From the NCBI GenBank assembly GCA_020635975.1, contig JACJYT010000018.1:1-44620 (forward strand): DNA of 44,620 nucleotides. Direction: 5' to 3'. Shown here in pieces: positions 26,855 through 35,525 of the stretch. The notes beneath the pieces are model-generated. The model was not told the DNA's origin, ran no database searches, and was given only the letters and a program-made list of their open reading frames with translations. Source of the DNA: Chitinophagales bacterium (lineage in GTDB: Bacteria; Bacteroidota; Bacteroidia; Chitinophagales; UBA8649). The position numbers and the translations under genes were made by a program. The stretch's first letter is position 1. Every line of letters begins with the position of its first letter.

Positions 26855-28252
26855 TTAATAGCCTAATAAATTAATCATTGATTCTGCCGTTTGCTCTTCA
26901 GAGAAAACCTCTTGAGTTAAATTCCCGTTTTCGTCTCTACTGAGAATCAAGTGTTTTGGCTGCGGAATTAAGCAATGATGTATTCCCCCAAAACCTCCAA
27001 TAGTTTCTTGATAGGCCCCTGTATGGAAAAAGCCTATATATTGTTTTTTTCTACGATTAAATTTCGGCAAATAAATAGCGTTTGCATGTGCCTCTGAGTT
27101 ATAATAATCATCACTATCGCAAGTAAGTCCGCCTAATAAAACCCGTTCATACTCGTCGTACCAATTATTAACGGCAAGCATTACAAAACGTTTGTTTAAA
27201 GCCCAAGCATCCGGTAAGTTGGTCATAAAAGAGCTATCAATCATATTCCATTGCTCTCTATCATTTTGCCTTTTTTGATCAAGCACTTTCAAAAGTAGAG
27301 CGCCACTTTCGCCAACTGTATAACTTCCAAATTCTGTAAATATATCGGGCTCAGGAACCCCTTCTTTATTACAATAAGACTTTATTTGTCGAACAATCTC
27401 TTCTATCATGTATTCATAATCATAAGAGAAGGAAAGCGAATTCTTAATTGGTAAGCCACCACCTATATTTAAGGAATTCAAACTTGGACATATCTTCTTT
27501 AATTCGCAATATACCTTTACTGCTTTTAATAATTCACTCCAATAATAGGCAGTATCCTTTATCCCTGTATTAATAAAGAAGTGAAGCATTTTCAACTTAA
27601 GCTTCTTATTATCCTTTATTTCTTCTTTATAAAAAGACAAAACATCTTTATACCCAATGCCAAGTCGAGAAGTATAGAACTCAAACTTGGGTTCTTCTTC
27701 ACTTGCTATTCGAATACCACAATGCGTTGACTTCTTAATTTCTTCTGTAAGTAAATCGGGCTCATTCCAGTTATCAAATACAGGAATCACATTTTTGAAG
27801 CCATTATTAATTAGGCCAGCCATTTTCGAGATATAATTTTTTGGCTTGAAGCCATTACAAATTACATATCTGTCTTTAGGAAAAAGCCCTTCTGCGCTTA
27901 ACTTCTCTATGATATCGACATCGAAGGCAGAGGAAGTTTCTAAATGGATATCATTTTTTAGGGCTTCCTTCACTACGAAAGAAAAATGAGAACTTTTTGT
28001 ACAATAAGAGTAATGGTATTTTCCGCGATAATCGTTGGCAATAAAAGCCCTTTCAAAAAAATTCTTAGCCTTTTTTATCTGTTGCGATATTTTTGGTAAA
28101 TAGGAAATTTTTAATGGCGTTCCATGCTCTTCAATAATATCCATCAAGGGTATATCATAATAGCGCAGAGTATCTGTATCCTCATCTAACTTAAACTCTT
28201 CTTGCGGAAAGTAAAAGGTTTGATCGATAATGTCTATGTATTTAATTTTCAT
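26855..28252 (-). CDS. speA: Arginine decarboxylase, fold type III PLP enzyme
   Basis: This 465-residue protein belongs to the Orn/DAP/Arg decarboxylase fold-III group in its Bacteroidota form. The PLP lysine is K86 in YSYCTKSSHF, a glycine-rich phosphate loop is LNIGGGLPIKN, and the active-site cysteine is near residue 378 (GGLTCDSDDYY). A C-terminal GGFGGIHHC segment is present. The reaction makes agmatine from arginine for polyamine synthesis; no agmatinase gene is in the window. A related diamine decarboxylase is the alternative. It heads a run with the thioesterase and the dipeptidase. Confidence 0.85.
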   Translation of the reverse strand: MKIKYIDIIDQTFYFPQEEFKLDEDTDTLRYYDIPLMDIIEEHGTPLKISYLPKISQQIKKAKNFFERAFIANDYRGKYHYSYCTKSSHFSFVVKEALKNDIHLETSSAFDVDIIEKLSAEGLFPKDRYVICNGFKPKNYISKMAGLINNGFKNVIPVFDNWNEPDLLTEEIKKSTHCGIRIASEEEPKFEFYTSRLGIGYKDVLSFYKEEIKDNKKLKLKMLHFFINTGIKDTAYYWSELLKAVKVYCELKKICPSLNSLNIGGGLPIKNSLSFSYDYEYMIEEIVRQIKSYCNKEGVPEPDIFTEFGSYTVGESGALLLKVLDQKRQNDREQWNMIDSSFMTNLPDAWALNKRFVMLAVNNWYDEYERVLLGGLTCDSDDYYNSEAHANAIYLPKFNRRKKQYIGFFHTGAYQETIGGFGGIHHCLIPQPKHLILSRDENGNLTQEVFSEEQTAESMINLLGY

Positions 28253-28381
28253 CTTGCTGTAAAAATAATAGAATAGAAAACAAAATTGATATAAATGAAG
28301 GGCTAAGATTGAAAAAGTAGTTAATAAGAATAATTTTCGCTCAAAGACTTAAAGAATACCTACTTCAACCTCAAATAAATC

Positions 28382-29650
28382 CTAATAACCATATTTATCC
28401 TTCCATCTCTTTCGGAGAAACTTTCTTTGTTCTTGCTCTCTAATGCTATCGTTAGGATGATAAATTTGGGTGCCTGCTAAATCACTTGGCAAGAATTCTT
28501 GATTAACAAAGGAATTCTCAAAGTCGTGGGCATACAAATAATCTTTACCATAATTCATTTGCTTCATTAGTTTCGTTGGTGCATTCCGCAAATGCAAAGG
28601 GATACTGGCATTGGGATATTCTTTAGCCAATTGTTTAGCGAGTTTTATTGCCTTATAACTAGAATTACTTTTTTCGCTAGTTGCTAAATACACCACGGTT
28701 TGAGAGAGACTTAACTCGCATTCTGGGTAGCCAAGAACTTGTACAGCCTGAAAACAGGCATTTGCCAATAGTAAGGCATTGGGGTTTGCGTTTCCAATAT
28801 CTTCTGAGGCTAAAATAAGTAATCTTCTTGCTATGAATTTCGGATCTTCTCCGGCCATGGTCATCCGTGCCAAATAAAATAAAGCCGCATTCGGATCACT
28901 ACCACGAATAGACTTAATGAATGCTGAGATGGTGTCGTAATGCTGTTCACCACTCTTGTCGTATAAACTAGTATATTCCGTTAAAGCAGCTTTAACTTTC
29001 TCGTTATTAATTACTATAGTCTTATTTTCTGCATATTGCGCCAAAAACATTTCCAATAAATTCAACAATTTCCTAGCATCTCCCCCACTATAGGCAATTA
29101 GGGCTTCTTCCTCTTCTAAAACTATATCTAGATTCTTTAAGTATTCATCATGGTCAATGGCTCTCTTTAACATTCTAGACAAATCATTCAATTCGAGATG
29201 TTCTAATTTAAAAATCTGACATCTAGAAAGGAGGGCACTTATCACCTCAAAAGAAGGATTTTCTGTCGTTGCACCTATAAGTGTTACAATTCCTTCTTCA
29301 ACGGCTCTCAAGAGGGAGTCTTGCTGGGCTTTATTAAAACGATGAATTTCATCAATAAACAAGACTGCTTTGTTTAATTTTCTTGCAGTATCTATAATTG
29401 CACGCAAATCCTTAACAGAGCTATCCACAGCACTTAATTGAAAAAATTGAGCTTCACTTTCAAGGGCCAGTATTCTGGCTAGAGTAGTTTTACCAACTCC
29501 AGGAGGACCCCAAAATACGATAGAAGGAAGTTGCTTATTTTCTATGAATTTTCGGATTGGCTTTCCATCACCTAGTAAATGTTGTTGGCCACAATATTCG
29601 CTAAGAGATCTTGGTCGCATGCGCTCTGCCAAGGGAACTTGTTTCGACAT
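28382..29650 (-). CDS. rarA: Replication-associated recombination protein A (RarA/MgsA AAA ATPase)
   Basis: The 422-residue protein starts MSKQVPLAERMRPRSLSEYCGQ, a typical RarA opening. Walker A is GPPGVGKT at residues 48-55 and Walker B FIDEIHRF with DEIH at 100-103; GATTENPSFEVISALLSRCQ is the sensor 1 and arginine-finger region. C-terminal helical domains include IKSIRGSDPNAALFYLARM. RarA acts at stalled forks with SSB. It is divergent from pyrD across 87 bp; the 129-bp gap behind it, before speA, shows no feature beyond AT-rich sequence. Confidence 0.95.
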   Translation of the reverse strand: MSKQVPLAERMRPRSLSEYCGQQHLLGDGKPIRKFIENKQLPSIVFWGPPGVGKTTLARILALESEAQFFQLSAVDSSVKDLRAIIDTARKLNKAVLFIDEIHRFNKAQQDSLLRAVEEGIVTLIGATTENPSFEVISALLSRCQIFKLEHLELNDLSRMLKRAIDHDEYLKNLDIVLEEEEALIAYSGGDARKLLNLLEMFLAQYAENKTIVINNEKVKAALTEYTSLYDKSGEQHYDTISAFIKSIRGSDPNAALFYLARMTMAGEDPKFIARRLLILASEDIGNANPNALLLANACFQAVQVLGYPECELSLSQTVVYLATSEKSNSSYKAIKLAKQLAKEYPNASIPLHLRNAPTKLMKQMNYGKDYLYAHDFENSFVNQEFLPSDLAGTQIYHPNDSIREQEQRKFLRKRWKDKYGY

Positions 29651-29715
29651 AATGCTTTTTAGAATTTAATTACTACTAAAGTAGCATAAAACTTTAAAAG
29701 CAATCTTTATAGACT

Positions 29716-29723
29716 TAAATTTG
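29716..29723 (+). promoter_or_regulatory. Bacteroidota -7 promoter element for pyrD
   Basis: TAAATTTG matches TAnnTTTG and ends 14 bases before the pyrD ATG, giving a very short leader. The -33 element is not clear. Confidence 0.5.
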
Positions 29724-29737
29724 TTAAAAATTAGCTC

Positions 29738-30766
29738 ATGTATTCCATTCTTAGAAGCTTACTTTTTCTTTTACCTGCAGAAACTGCTCACCATTTCACC
29801 CTTTTTCTATTGGAAATATGCTATAAACTTCCTTTTGGGGCAAGTATCCTTAAAGCACTTTTCAATTTTGAGAATAAGGGTTTAGAACGAAATATTTGGG
29901 GATTAAATTTTAAAAATCCTGTTGGCTTAGCTGCCGGATTTGATAAAAATGCTAAGCACATCGATGCCCTAGCTTGCTTGGGTTTTGGTTTCATAGAAAT
30001 TGGAACCGTAACGCCTCTAGCTCAAGAAGGCAACCCCCTACCTCGCTTATTCCGACTAAAAAAGGATGAGGCGATAATCAACCGAATGGGATTTAATAAT
30101 GAGGGGGTAGATGCTGTAGTAGAGCGCTTAAAAAAGAGAAAAAGCAAGATTATTATAGGTGGAAATATTGGAAAGAACAAACTAACTCCAAATGAAAATG
30201 CAGTAGATGACTATCTCATTTGCTTTAATAAGCTCTTTGATTATGTAGATTATTTTGTAGTAAATGTAAGCTCCCCCAATACTCCAAATTTGAGAGCTTT
30301 GCAAGAAAAAGACAAATTGTTTGCCATTTTAAACACCTTACAAGTAGCCAATTCTAACAAGCCTACAACGAAACCTATACTATTAAAGATTGCTCCCGAC
30401 TTAAACGAAGCAGAGTTAAATGATGTACTTTCAGTTGTTCGAGATTCAAAAATTGCTGGATTAATTTCAAGCAATACTACTATAGACCGTTCTGGCTTAT
30501 TGAGTTCTAGTGAAGACTTAGAAAGAATTGGAAATGGTGGTCTATCTGGTAAACCCGTTCTTATAAAAGCCAATTCGGTTTTGGATTATTTGAACAAAAA
30601 CAATACAAACAATACGCCTATTATTGCAGTTGGCGGTATAGCAAGTGCCCAAGATGCCCTCAAAAAAATGGATTTAGGCGCACAACTTATTCAAGTATAT
30701 ACCGGTTTCATTTACGAAGGACCTGGATTAATAAAGAGAATTAATAAGGCAATTCTTAATAGCTAA
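29738..30766 (+). CDS. pyrD: Dihydroorotate dehydrogenase (quinone), class 2
   Basis: The 342-residue protein has an amphipathic N-terminal membrane-association segment (SILRSLLFLLPAETAHHFTLF), as in the class 2, quinone-linked enzymes. It then has NPVGLAAGFDKN, GTVTPLAQEGNPLPRLFRL, NRMGFNN, the catalytic-serine region N176-VSSPNTPNLRAL, and the FMN-binding IAVGGI and VYTGFIYEGP. It oxidises dihydroorotate to orotate in pyrimidine synthesis, passing electrons to the quinone pool. Its last 11 bases overlap the end of the convergent DUF4159 gene. Confidence 0.95.
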   Translation: MYSILRSLLFLLPAETAHHFTLFLLEICYKLPFGASILKALFNFENKGLERNIWGLNFKNPVGLAAGFDKNAKHIDALACLGFGFIEIGTVTPLAQEGNPLPRLFRLKKDEAIINRMGFNNEGVDAVVERLKKRKSKIIIGGNIGKNKLTPNENAVDDYLICFNKLFDYVDYFVVNVSSPNTPNLRALQEKDKLFAILNTLQVANSNKPTTKPILLKIAPDLNEAELNDVLSVVRDSKIAGLISSNTTIDRSGLLSSSEDLERIGNGGLSGKPVLIKANSVLDYLNKNNTNNTPIIAVGGIASAQDALKKMDLGAQLIQVYTGFIYEGPGLIKRINKAILNS

Positions 30767-31406
30767 AAACGTACTTAATTATATTAGCACCCATTTGAAG
30801 CGCTAATTGTCGAAGTGCTGGTGAATCTTTGTGCACATTTTGATCTTCCCAACCATCTCCTAAATCCGTTTCGTAGGTATATAACAAGATTAATCTTCCC
30901 TCATAAAATAGACCATAGGCTTTGGGCGCTTTATCGTCGTGTTCATGAATTTTAGGTAGACCATTCTTAAAATCGAAGAAACCGTGATATAGCTCATGAC
31001 TAAAAGGTATTTCAACTAAAGAGGTATTCGGAATAAGCTTATTTAAAATTGGTCGGATATACTGATCCATACCATAATTATCATCGATATGTAAAAAGCC
31101 GCCAGCAATTAAATAAGTAGATAAATTGCTAATTTCTTGTGCAGAGAATACCACATTTCCATGTCCTGTCATGTGTAAAAATGGGTAGTTAAAGATGTCT
31201 GGACTAGCCACTTCAACAATGGCTATTTCTGGATCTATATTAGTATTTAACTCTTGATTACAATAATTTACCAAATTAGGTAAGGAAGTAGGATTAGCAT
31301 ACCAATCTCCACCGCCGTTATATTTTAATAAACCAATTTGAAAACTATATTGCGCCTCTGCATTAAAGGCCACAAAGCAAAACAATAAAAAGAATAGCTT
31401 TCTCAT
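30756..31406 (-). CDS. Secreted DUF4159 domain protein
   Basis: The 216-residue protein has a signal peptide (MRKLFFLLFCFVAFNAEAQ), then FQIGLLKYNGGGDWYANP, FLHMTGHGNVVFS and AGGFLHIDDNYGMD. These match the DUF4159 family as I know it, a glutamine-amidotransferase-like fold without known function. The location is periplasmic or outer. Its start overlaps the rsmE stop by four bases, and its 3' end overlaps pyrD by 11 bases, so no terminator can lie after it without entering pyrD. Confidence 0.82.
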   Translation of the reverse strand: MRKLFFLLFCFVAFNAEAQYSFQIGLLKYNGGGDWYANPTSLPNLVNYCNQELNTNIDPEIAIVEVASPDIFNYPFLHMTGHGNVVFSAQEISNLSTYLIAGGFLHIDDNYGMDQYIRPILNKLIPNTSLVEIPFSHELYHGFFDFKNGLPKIHEHDDKAPKAYGLFYEGRLILLYTYETDLGDGWEDQNVHKDSPALRQLALQMGANIIKYVFSY

Positions 31407-32107
31407 TTACAAAACAATTGGTAAGCCACAGTAGCAAACACAGCTGCGGTTTCTGTCCTTAACCTTTTCTCTCCCAAAGTTACAGCTTGAAAACCACTTT
31501 CTTTTGCTTTATCGGCTTCTATTTCAGTAAATCCACCTTCGGGTCCGATTAAAATAATACATTCTTCCTCCTTGCCAAACTGACTTAGGCTATCTTTCCA
31601 ATGGAAAGAACTTTCTCTAACATAAGCAAGAAATCTATTTTTAACACTTGTTTTCAATAAATCATTGTAGCTAAGAGGCGGTTTTATTTCGGGAAGAAAT
31701 AATGCTTTACTTTGCTTCATTGCAGAAAGGGCTATCAATTCTAATCTATCCAAACGCAAATTTCTTCTTTCCGAGTTTTGAGAATAGAAAGCTTGTATGG
31801 AATGCACCCCAATCTCGACGGCCTTCTCGATAAGCCATTCATAGCGATCCATATTTTTTGTTGGTGCTACCGCTAAAATCAAATGATTAGGATTTTCTCT
31901 TTGCTCCTGGATAAGCCCAAGCAGTAATAAGCTCGTTTCCTTCTTGGATATTGAATTGACTTCGGCTTGCCACATGCAGCCTTTACCATTACATATCGCA
32001 ACGATATCGCCTTCTTTCTTTCTCAATACCTTACTTAGGTGATGATGTTCTTGATCTAGGAGTAAGGCATGAGATCCTTCAATATGTGTGCTATAAAAAA
32101 CCTGCAT
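31403..32107 (-). CDS. rsmE: 16S rRNA (uracil-1498-N3)-methyltransferase RsmE
   Basis: This 234-residue protein has the PUA-like start MQVFYSTHIEGSHALLLDQE with HHHLSKVLRKKEGD, and the SPOUT knot with IGPEGGFTEIEADKAKESGF and LGEKRLRTETAAV. It methylates U1498 of 16S rRNA in the assembled small subunit. The usual start is the second Met at 32107. A longer reading from 32122 would place the initiator inside the terminator hairpin of the upstream gene (32112-32147), and relatives begin at MxxFY. It is tied to the DUF4159 gene by a 4-base overlap. Confidence 0.93.
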   Translation of the reverse strand: MQVFYSTHIEGSHALLLDQEHHHLSKVLRKKEGDIVAICNGKGCMWQAEVNSISKKETSLLLLGLIQEQRENPNHLILAVAPTKNMDRYEWLIEKAVEIGVHSIQAFYSQNSERRNLRLDRLELIALSAMKQSKALFLPEIKPPLSYNDLLKTSVKNRFLAYVRESSFHWKDSLSQFGKEEECIILIGPEGGFTEIEADKAKESGFQAVTLGEKRLRTETAAVFATVAYQLFCK

Positions 32108-32111
32108 TGCC

Positions 32112-32147
32112 AAAAATGCCATAGCATCCCCAGAAGAGATGCTATGG
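32112..32147 (-). terminator. Terminator of the surface-protein cassette
   Basis: On the minus strand CCATAGCATC, a nine-base loop and GATGCTATGG form a perfect 10-bp stem, followed by CATTTTTG. It lies 11 bases after the stop of the PorE-like gene. It ends transcription of the giant-protein cassette just before rsmE. Confidence 0.8.
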
Positions 32148-32158
32148 ATGGTTATTTT

Positions 32159-34429
32159 CTATTTCTTCAAGATATTAAATACCGTTCTTCTATTCAACTG
32201 GTGTACTGCCTCTGTACATCTAGGATCCGTTTTACCTGGACCAGAAGAACCCTCACATGTACAATATAAGCCAGGTGACCCAGGAACTTCTAAAGGCTGA
32301 GATTCACCATAACCAGCAGCGGTTAAACGACGATAATCAATGCCTTTTTCAATGAGGTAGTTAACTGCAGCCTCAGCACGTTTAGCAGAAAGCCACATAT
32401 TGTATTTTTGAGCCGCTCTACAATCCGTGTGCGATGCTAACTCAATCTCAATAGTTGGGTTATCTAATAATACTTTAACCAAATTATCCAAAATTAAAGC
32501 TGCATCTGGACGGATAGCGTATTTATCTAGGTCATATAAAATGTCTTCGATAATAATATCCACTCCAAGAGGTTGCTTCTTCAATTCAATTACAGTAAAT
32601 AACTGGGCTGGAGCCTTGGTTCCAAAGGTGTTAAATTCTTTAGTAACTGCAAGATAGATAGAATCTACTCCTGGCAAATCCTTAGAAGCTTTTATTCTAT
32701 ACTCACTATCCGGATCTATAACGAAGGAAGTTTTACCATACTTATTAGTTGTAACTTGGTATTCTTTTTCGGTTCTTAAATTGATTAGCAAGACTTCTGC
32801 ATAAGGTATTTCATCTTTAGTATCTTGGTCAACTACAGTTACATCCAACACAATACCAAAATCCTTGATTAATGGAATTTCTGCATAAACATTATCTTCG
32901 GCAGTAATAAATTCTGCTTCTTCTGGTAAGTATTCATCTTTAAAAACCTTCAAACCATATCTTGTATTTGGAAGCACATCTGCTGTAACATAACCATCAG
33001 AATTGGTTTTAAGATTTAGTTCCTTGCCAGAATCTAAATTGGTAAGGGTTACTTCTACTTCGTTTAATTTCTCTTCTGTTTTGCTGTCAAAAACTATAGC
33101 CTCAAAAATAAAGGATTCTCTTTCGAAAGAATAGATATCATCTCCACCATATTCACTAGGTCTGTTTGAAGTAAAATAGCCTTTGCTATAGTTGTCATTC
33201 ATCCAAATTCCAAAATCGTCGAAGGTAGAATTTAGAGGACTTCTCATATTCGTTGGCACATCAAAGCTGCCATCCTCTTTCAATTTAGCTTCAAAAATAT
33301 CGTAGCCTCCTAGTCCAAATAGTCCATCCGAAGAAAAATACAAAGTACCATCATCCATAATAAATGGAAATGCTTCATTTCCAGCAGTATTAATATTAGA
33401 GCCTAAATTTATTGGATTAGACCACAAGCCTCCCACATTTTCTGCTACATACAAGTCTAAGCCACCATACCCACCAGGCATATCACTTGCAAATATTAAA
33501 TAATTACCATCAACAGTTATGGTAGGATAAGCGGTTGAGAAATCATCAGAGCTAAAACTGAAATTATCTATCATGGTCTCCCCAAACTGCCCATCTCCAT
33601 TTCCATCGCTTACAAACGCTACTTTTAATATTTTTAAATTAACTTCATTATCGTCACCTTTAACTGCCTTGTTTTTAACATAATTACTTCTTGTGAAATA
33701 GATGTCATTTTGTACCTCATCTAAAGTTAAAGGCCCCTCATGATAACGCTTACTAATAGAAGACTTATTAAAGACTTCCAATTTCGTATCTTCTTTGCTA
33801 AGCGTATCTTTATTAACATCCTCACTCAACAATTTCTTCTTATAGATTTGAGTAAAGGGTCTTTCAGACCAGACATCATCTCTAGATAAATAAGCATCAT
33901 CTTTTCTATTGGAAATGAAAAATAACTCATCGCGAATTACGAAAGGAGAAAAATCGGCATGTTTAGAATTAAAATCCTCTATTTTAACCTTAAATCGACT
34001 ATCTTCATCAAATAAAACTTCGGGCAATTCTGTCATCATTGCAGACTCATTTCCCATAATTTGATTATAAATATTTAGCATATTCATAGCCTCTACATAC
34101 TTTCCATTGGCCATGAGCGCTTGAGCGTAATAAAACTTATAAATTGGATCCGTTTCTGTCGAACTTGCAACCGCACCATACCATTCTTCAGCATTCTGAA
34201 TTTCACTTAGGAATTTATAGCAATTTCCAATTCGCCCTTTAACATATAAATTTTCGCTATTCTTCTTATCAGCGTTCTTATATAAATCTAAAGCAGTTCT
34301 GAAATTAAATTGATCGTAGTAGGCATCCGCTCTATTGATAAGCACTGTACTTGTCTTTTGAGCAAAAGCCAATTGCGCTATAAAAAGAAAGAGGAAGGAT
34401 ATGGAAATACTGAGATTTAAATTTCTCAT
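32159..34429 (-). CDS. PorE-like outer-membrane/peptidoglycan-linking protein (TPR, propeller, OmpA)
   Basis: The 756-residue protein has a signal peptide (to AFAQ), TPR-like helices (about 30-140, YYDQFNFRTALDLYKNADKK), a WD40/PD40-type propeller (about 160-450; blades such as YPTITVDGNYLIFASDMPGG and AFPFIMDDGTLYFSSDG), and two carboxypeptidase-regulatory-like domains (about 455-525 and 540-600). It ends in an OmpA domain with LASHTDCRAAQKYNMWLSAKRA and GYGESQP, plus a cysteine-bearing insertion (YCTCEGSS, DPRCTE). This order matches PorE, which ties T9SS to peptidoglycan. It follows the PorP/SprF-like gene, and a terminator follows it. It may be a PorE paralogue dedicated to the giant protein, or PorE itself. 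Confidence 0.85.
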   Translation of the reverse strand: MRNLNLSISISFLFLFIAQLAFAQKTSTVLINRADAYYDQFNFRTALDLYKNADKKNSENLYVKGRIGNCYKFLSEIQNAEEWYGAVASSTETDPIYKFYYAQALMANGKYVEAMNMLNIYNQIMGNESAMMTELPEVLFDEDSRFKVKIEDFNSKHADFSPFVIRDELFFISNRKDDAYLSRDDVWSERPFTQIYKKKLLSEDVNKDTLSKEDTKLEVFNKSSISKRYHEGPLTLDEVQNDIYFTRSNYVKNKAVKGDDNEVNLKILKVAFVSDGNGDGQFGETMIDNFSFSSDDFSTAYPTITVDGNYLIFASDMPGGYGGLDLYVAENVGGLWSNPINLGSNINTAGNEAFPFIMDDGTLYFSSDGLFGLGGYDIFEAKLKEDGSFDVPTNMRSPLNSTFDDFGIWMNDNYSKGYFTSNRPSEYGGDDIYSFERESFIFEAIVFDSKTEEKLNEVEVTLTNLDSGKELNLKTNSDGYVTADVLPNTRYGLKVFKDEYLPEEAEFITAEDNVYAEIPLIKDFGIVLDVTVVDQDTKDEIPYAEVLLINLRTEKEYQVTTNKYGKTSFVIDPDSEYRIKASKDLPGVDSIYLAVTKEFNTFGTKAPAQLFTVIELKKQPLGVDIIIEDILYDLDKYAIRPDAALILDNLVKVLLDNPTIEIELASHTDCRAAQKYNMWLSAKRAEAAVNYLIEKGIDYRRLTAAGYGESQPLEVPGSPGLYCTCEGSSGPGKTDPRCTEAVHQLNRRTVFNILKK

Positions 34430-34489
34430 AATGTTAGTTTATATTAATAGTTTATTAAGGGACATAGCTTAGTTATTTCATAGAACTTA

Positions 34490-35467
34490 TTAAAAATAAG
34501 TACCGTATCTCACGTTTACGAATTTCTTCTTTTGATATCCAAATGAATAACCCAACATGATTTCATGAGAGCCATGGGTGTAGTTAGATAAATCGGAAAG
34601 AACGTAGTCGTATGAGTAACCTACTCTTAACTGCTGCGTAATGAGGCACTCAAACATCCCGACGATATCAGAGAAGTAGGGACCAACTCTATTACCACCC
34701 GTTCTTACACCTGCTCCTAACCAAAATCTATCTACGAATAAGAAATTAGCATTCAAATCAAAATCAGGAATTTTCTTATCCAAACCTTGAACGTATTTCA
34801 ATAAAATTGTAGGCTTGAATTTAACTGTAGAAGTTTCCTTACCAATTACAACTCCAGCCGTTGCAAAGAAATGTCTATACTGTCTGTTCACATCGCTATT
34901 TGTTGCCGCATATTGCAATTTCTGACTTAAGTTCATGTTTAACAAATGAGGAAAAGAAGCTCCTACAAAATATCTATCTGAATACACATGAATACCTGCT
35001 CCTATATTGGGAGTAAAAAGAACATTTTCTTCTGCAAATATTTCATCATTCGGGTCAAAAAGAGTATGACTCGTTTTATTATTATTATAATGATAAAAAC
35101 CAGCCTGAACTCCCAATGAAATTTTAGACTTCTTCACATTGATTCTGTAAGCAAATTGACCCATCAAATTATACATGTCCACAAAGCCAATATGGTCGTA
35201 TCCTGTATACACCCCAATAGCATATTGTTGCTTTTTGAAAGGGGTATTCAAGCCGATGCTCATAGACTGTGGAGAGCCTTCAAAATTTTGTCCAGCCCAT
35301 TGGTAGCGATAAAGACCGGTCATATCTAAGACACCTCTACTTCCAACATAAGCAGGATTTATATACTGTCCGTTAAACATATACATACTAAACTGAGGGT
35401 CTTGCTGAGCATAGGTTAAAGCTATGCCTAAGGCAGCAAATAGGAAGGTAAAAATTACTTTTCTCAT
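34490..35467 (-). CDS. PorP/SprF family type IX secretion outer-membrane barrel
   Basis: This 325-residue protein has a signal peptide (MRKVIFTFLFAALGIALTYAQ) and the family opening QQDPQFSMYMFNGQYINPAYVGSR, then LYRYQWAGQNFEGSPQS and barrel strands. PorP/SprF proteins sit in the outer membrane and hold or export T9SS type B cargo; in gliding flavobacteria SprF follows the adhesin gene sprB. Here the gene lies directly behind the giant type B cargo gene, which makes it the likely cognate partner. A perfect 11-bp hairpin lies between the two genes. Confidence 0.9.
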   Translation of the reverse strand: MRKVIFTFLFAALGIALTYAQQDPQFSMYMFNGQYINPAYVGSRGVLDMTGLYRYQWAGQNFEGSPQSMSIGLNTPFKKQQYAIGVYTGYDHIGFVDMYNLMGQFAYRINVKKSKISLGVQAGFYHYNNNKTSHTLFDPNDEIFAEENVLFTPNIGAGIHVYSDRYFVGASFPHLLNMNLSQKLQYAATNSDVNRQYRHFFATAGVVIGKETSTVKFKPTILLKYVQGLDKKIPDFDLNANFLFVDRFWLGAGVRTGGNRVGPYFSDIVGMFECLITQQLRVGYSYDYVLSDLSNYTHGSHEIMLGYSFGYQKKKFVNVRYGTYF

Positions 35468-35482
35468 AGTTTATTTTTTAAA

Positions 35483-35513
35483 TGTGTGGGTGATCTTGGT
35501 TGTCACCCACACA
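35483..35513 (-). other. Intercistronic hairpin between giant protein and PorP/SprF genes
   Basis: TGTGTGGGTGA (35483-35493) and TCACCCACACA (35503-35513) are perfect 11-bp inverted arms around a nine-base loop. On the minus strand the stem is followed by only TTT, then A-rich sequence, and it ends 15 bases before the next ATG. It is more likely a partial terminator or mRNA-stabilising or -processing structure than a full stop. No promoter element follows it. Confidence 0.65.
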
Positions 35514-35525
35514 ATTTTCTATTAA

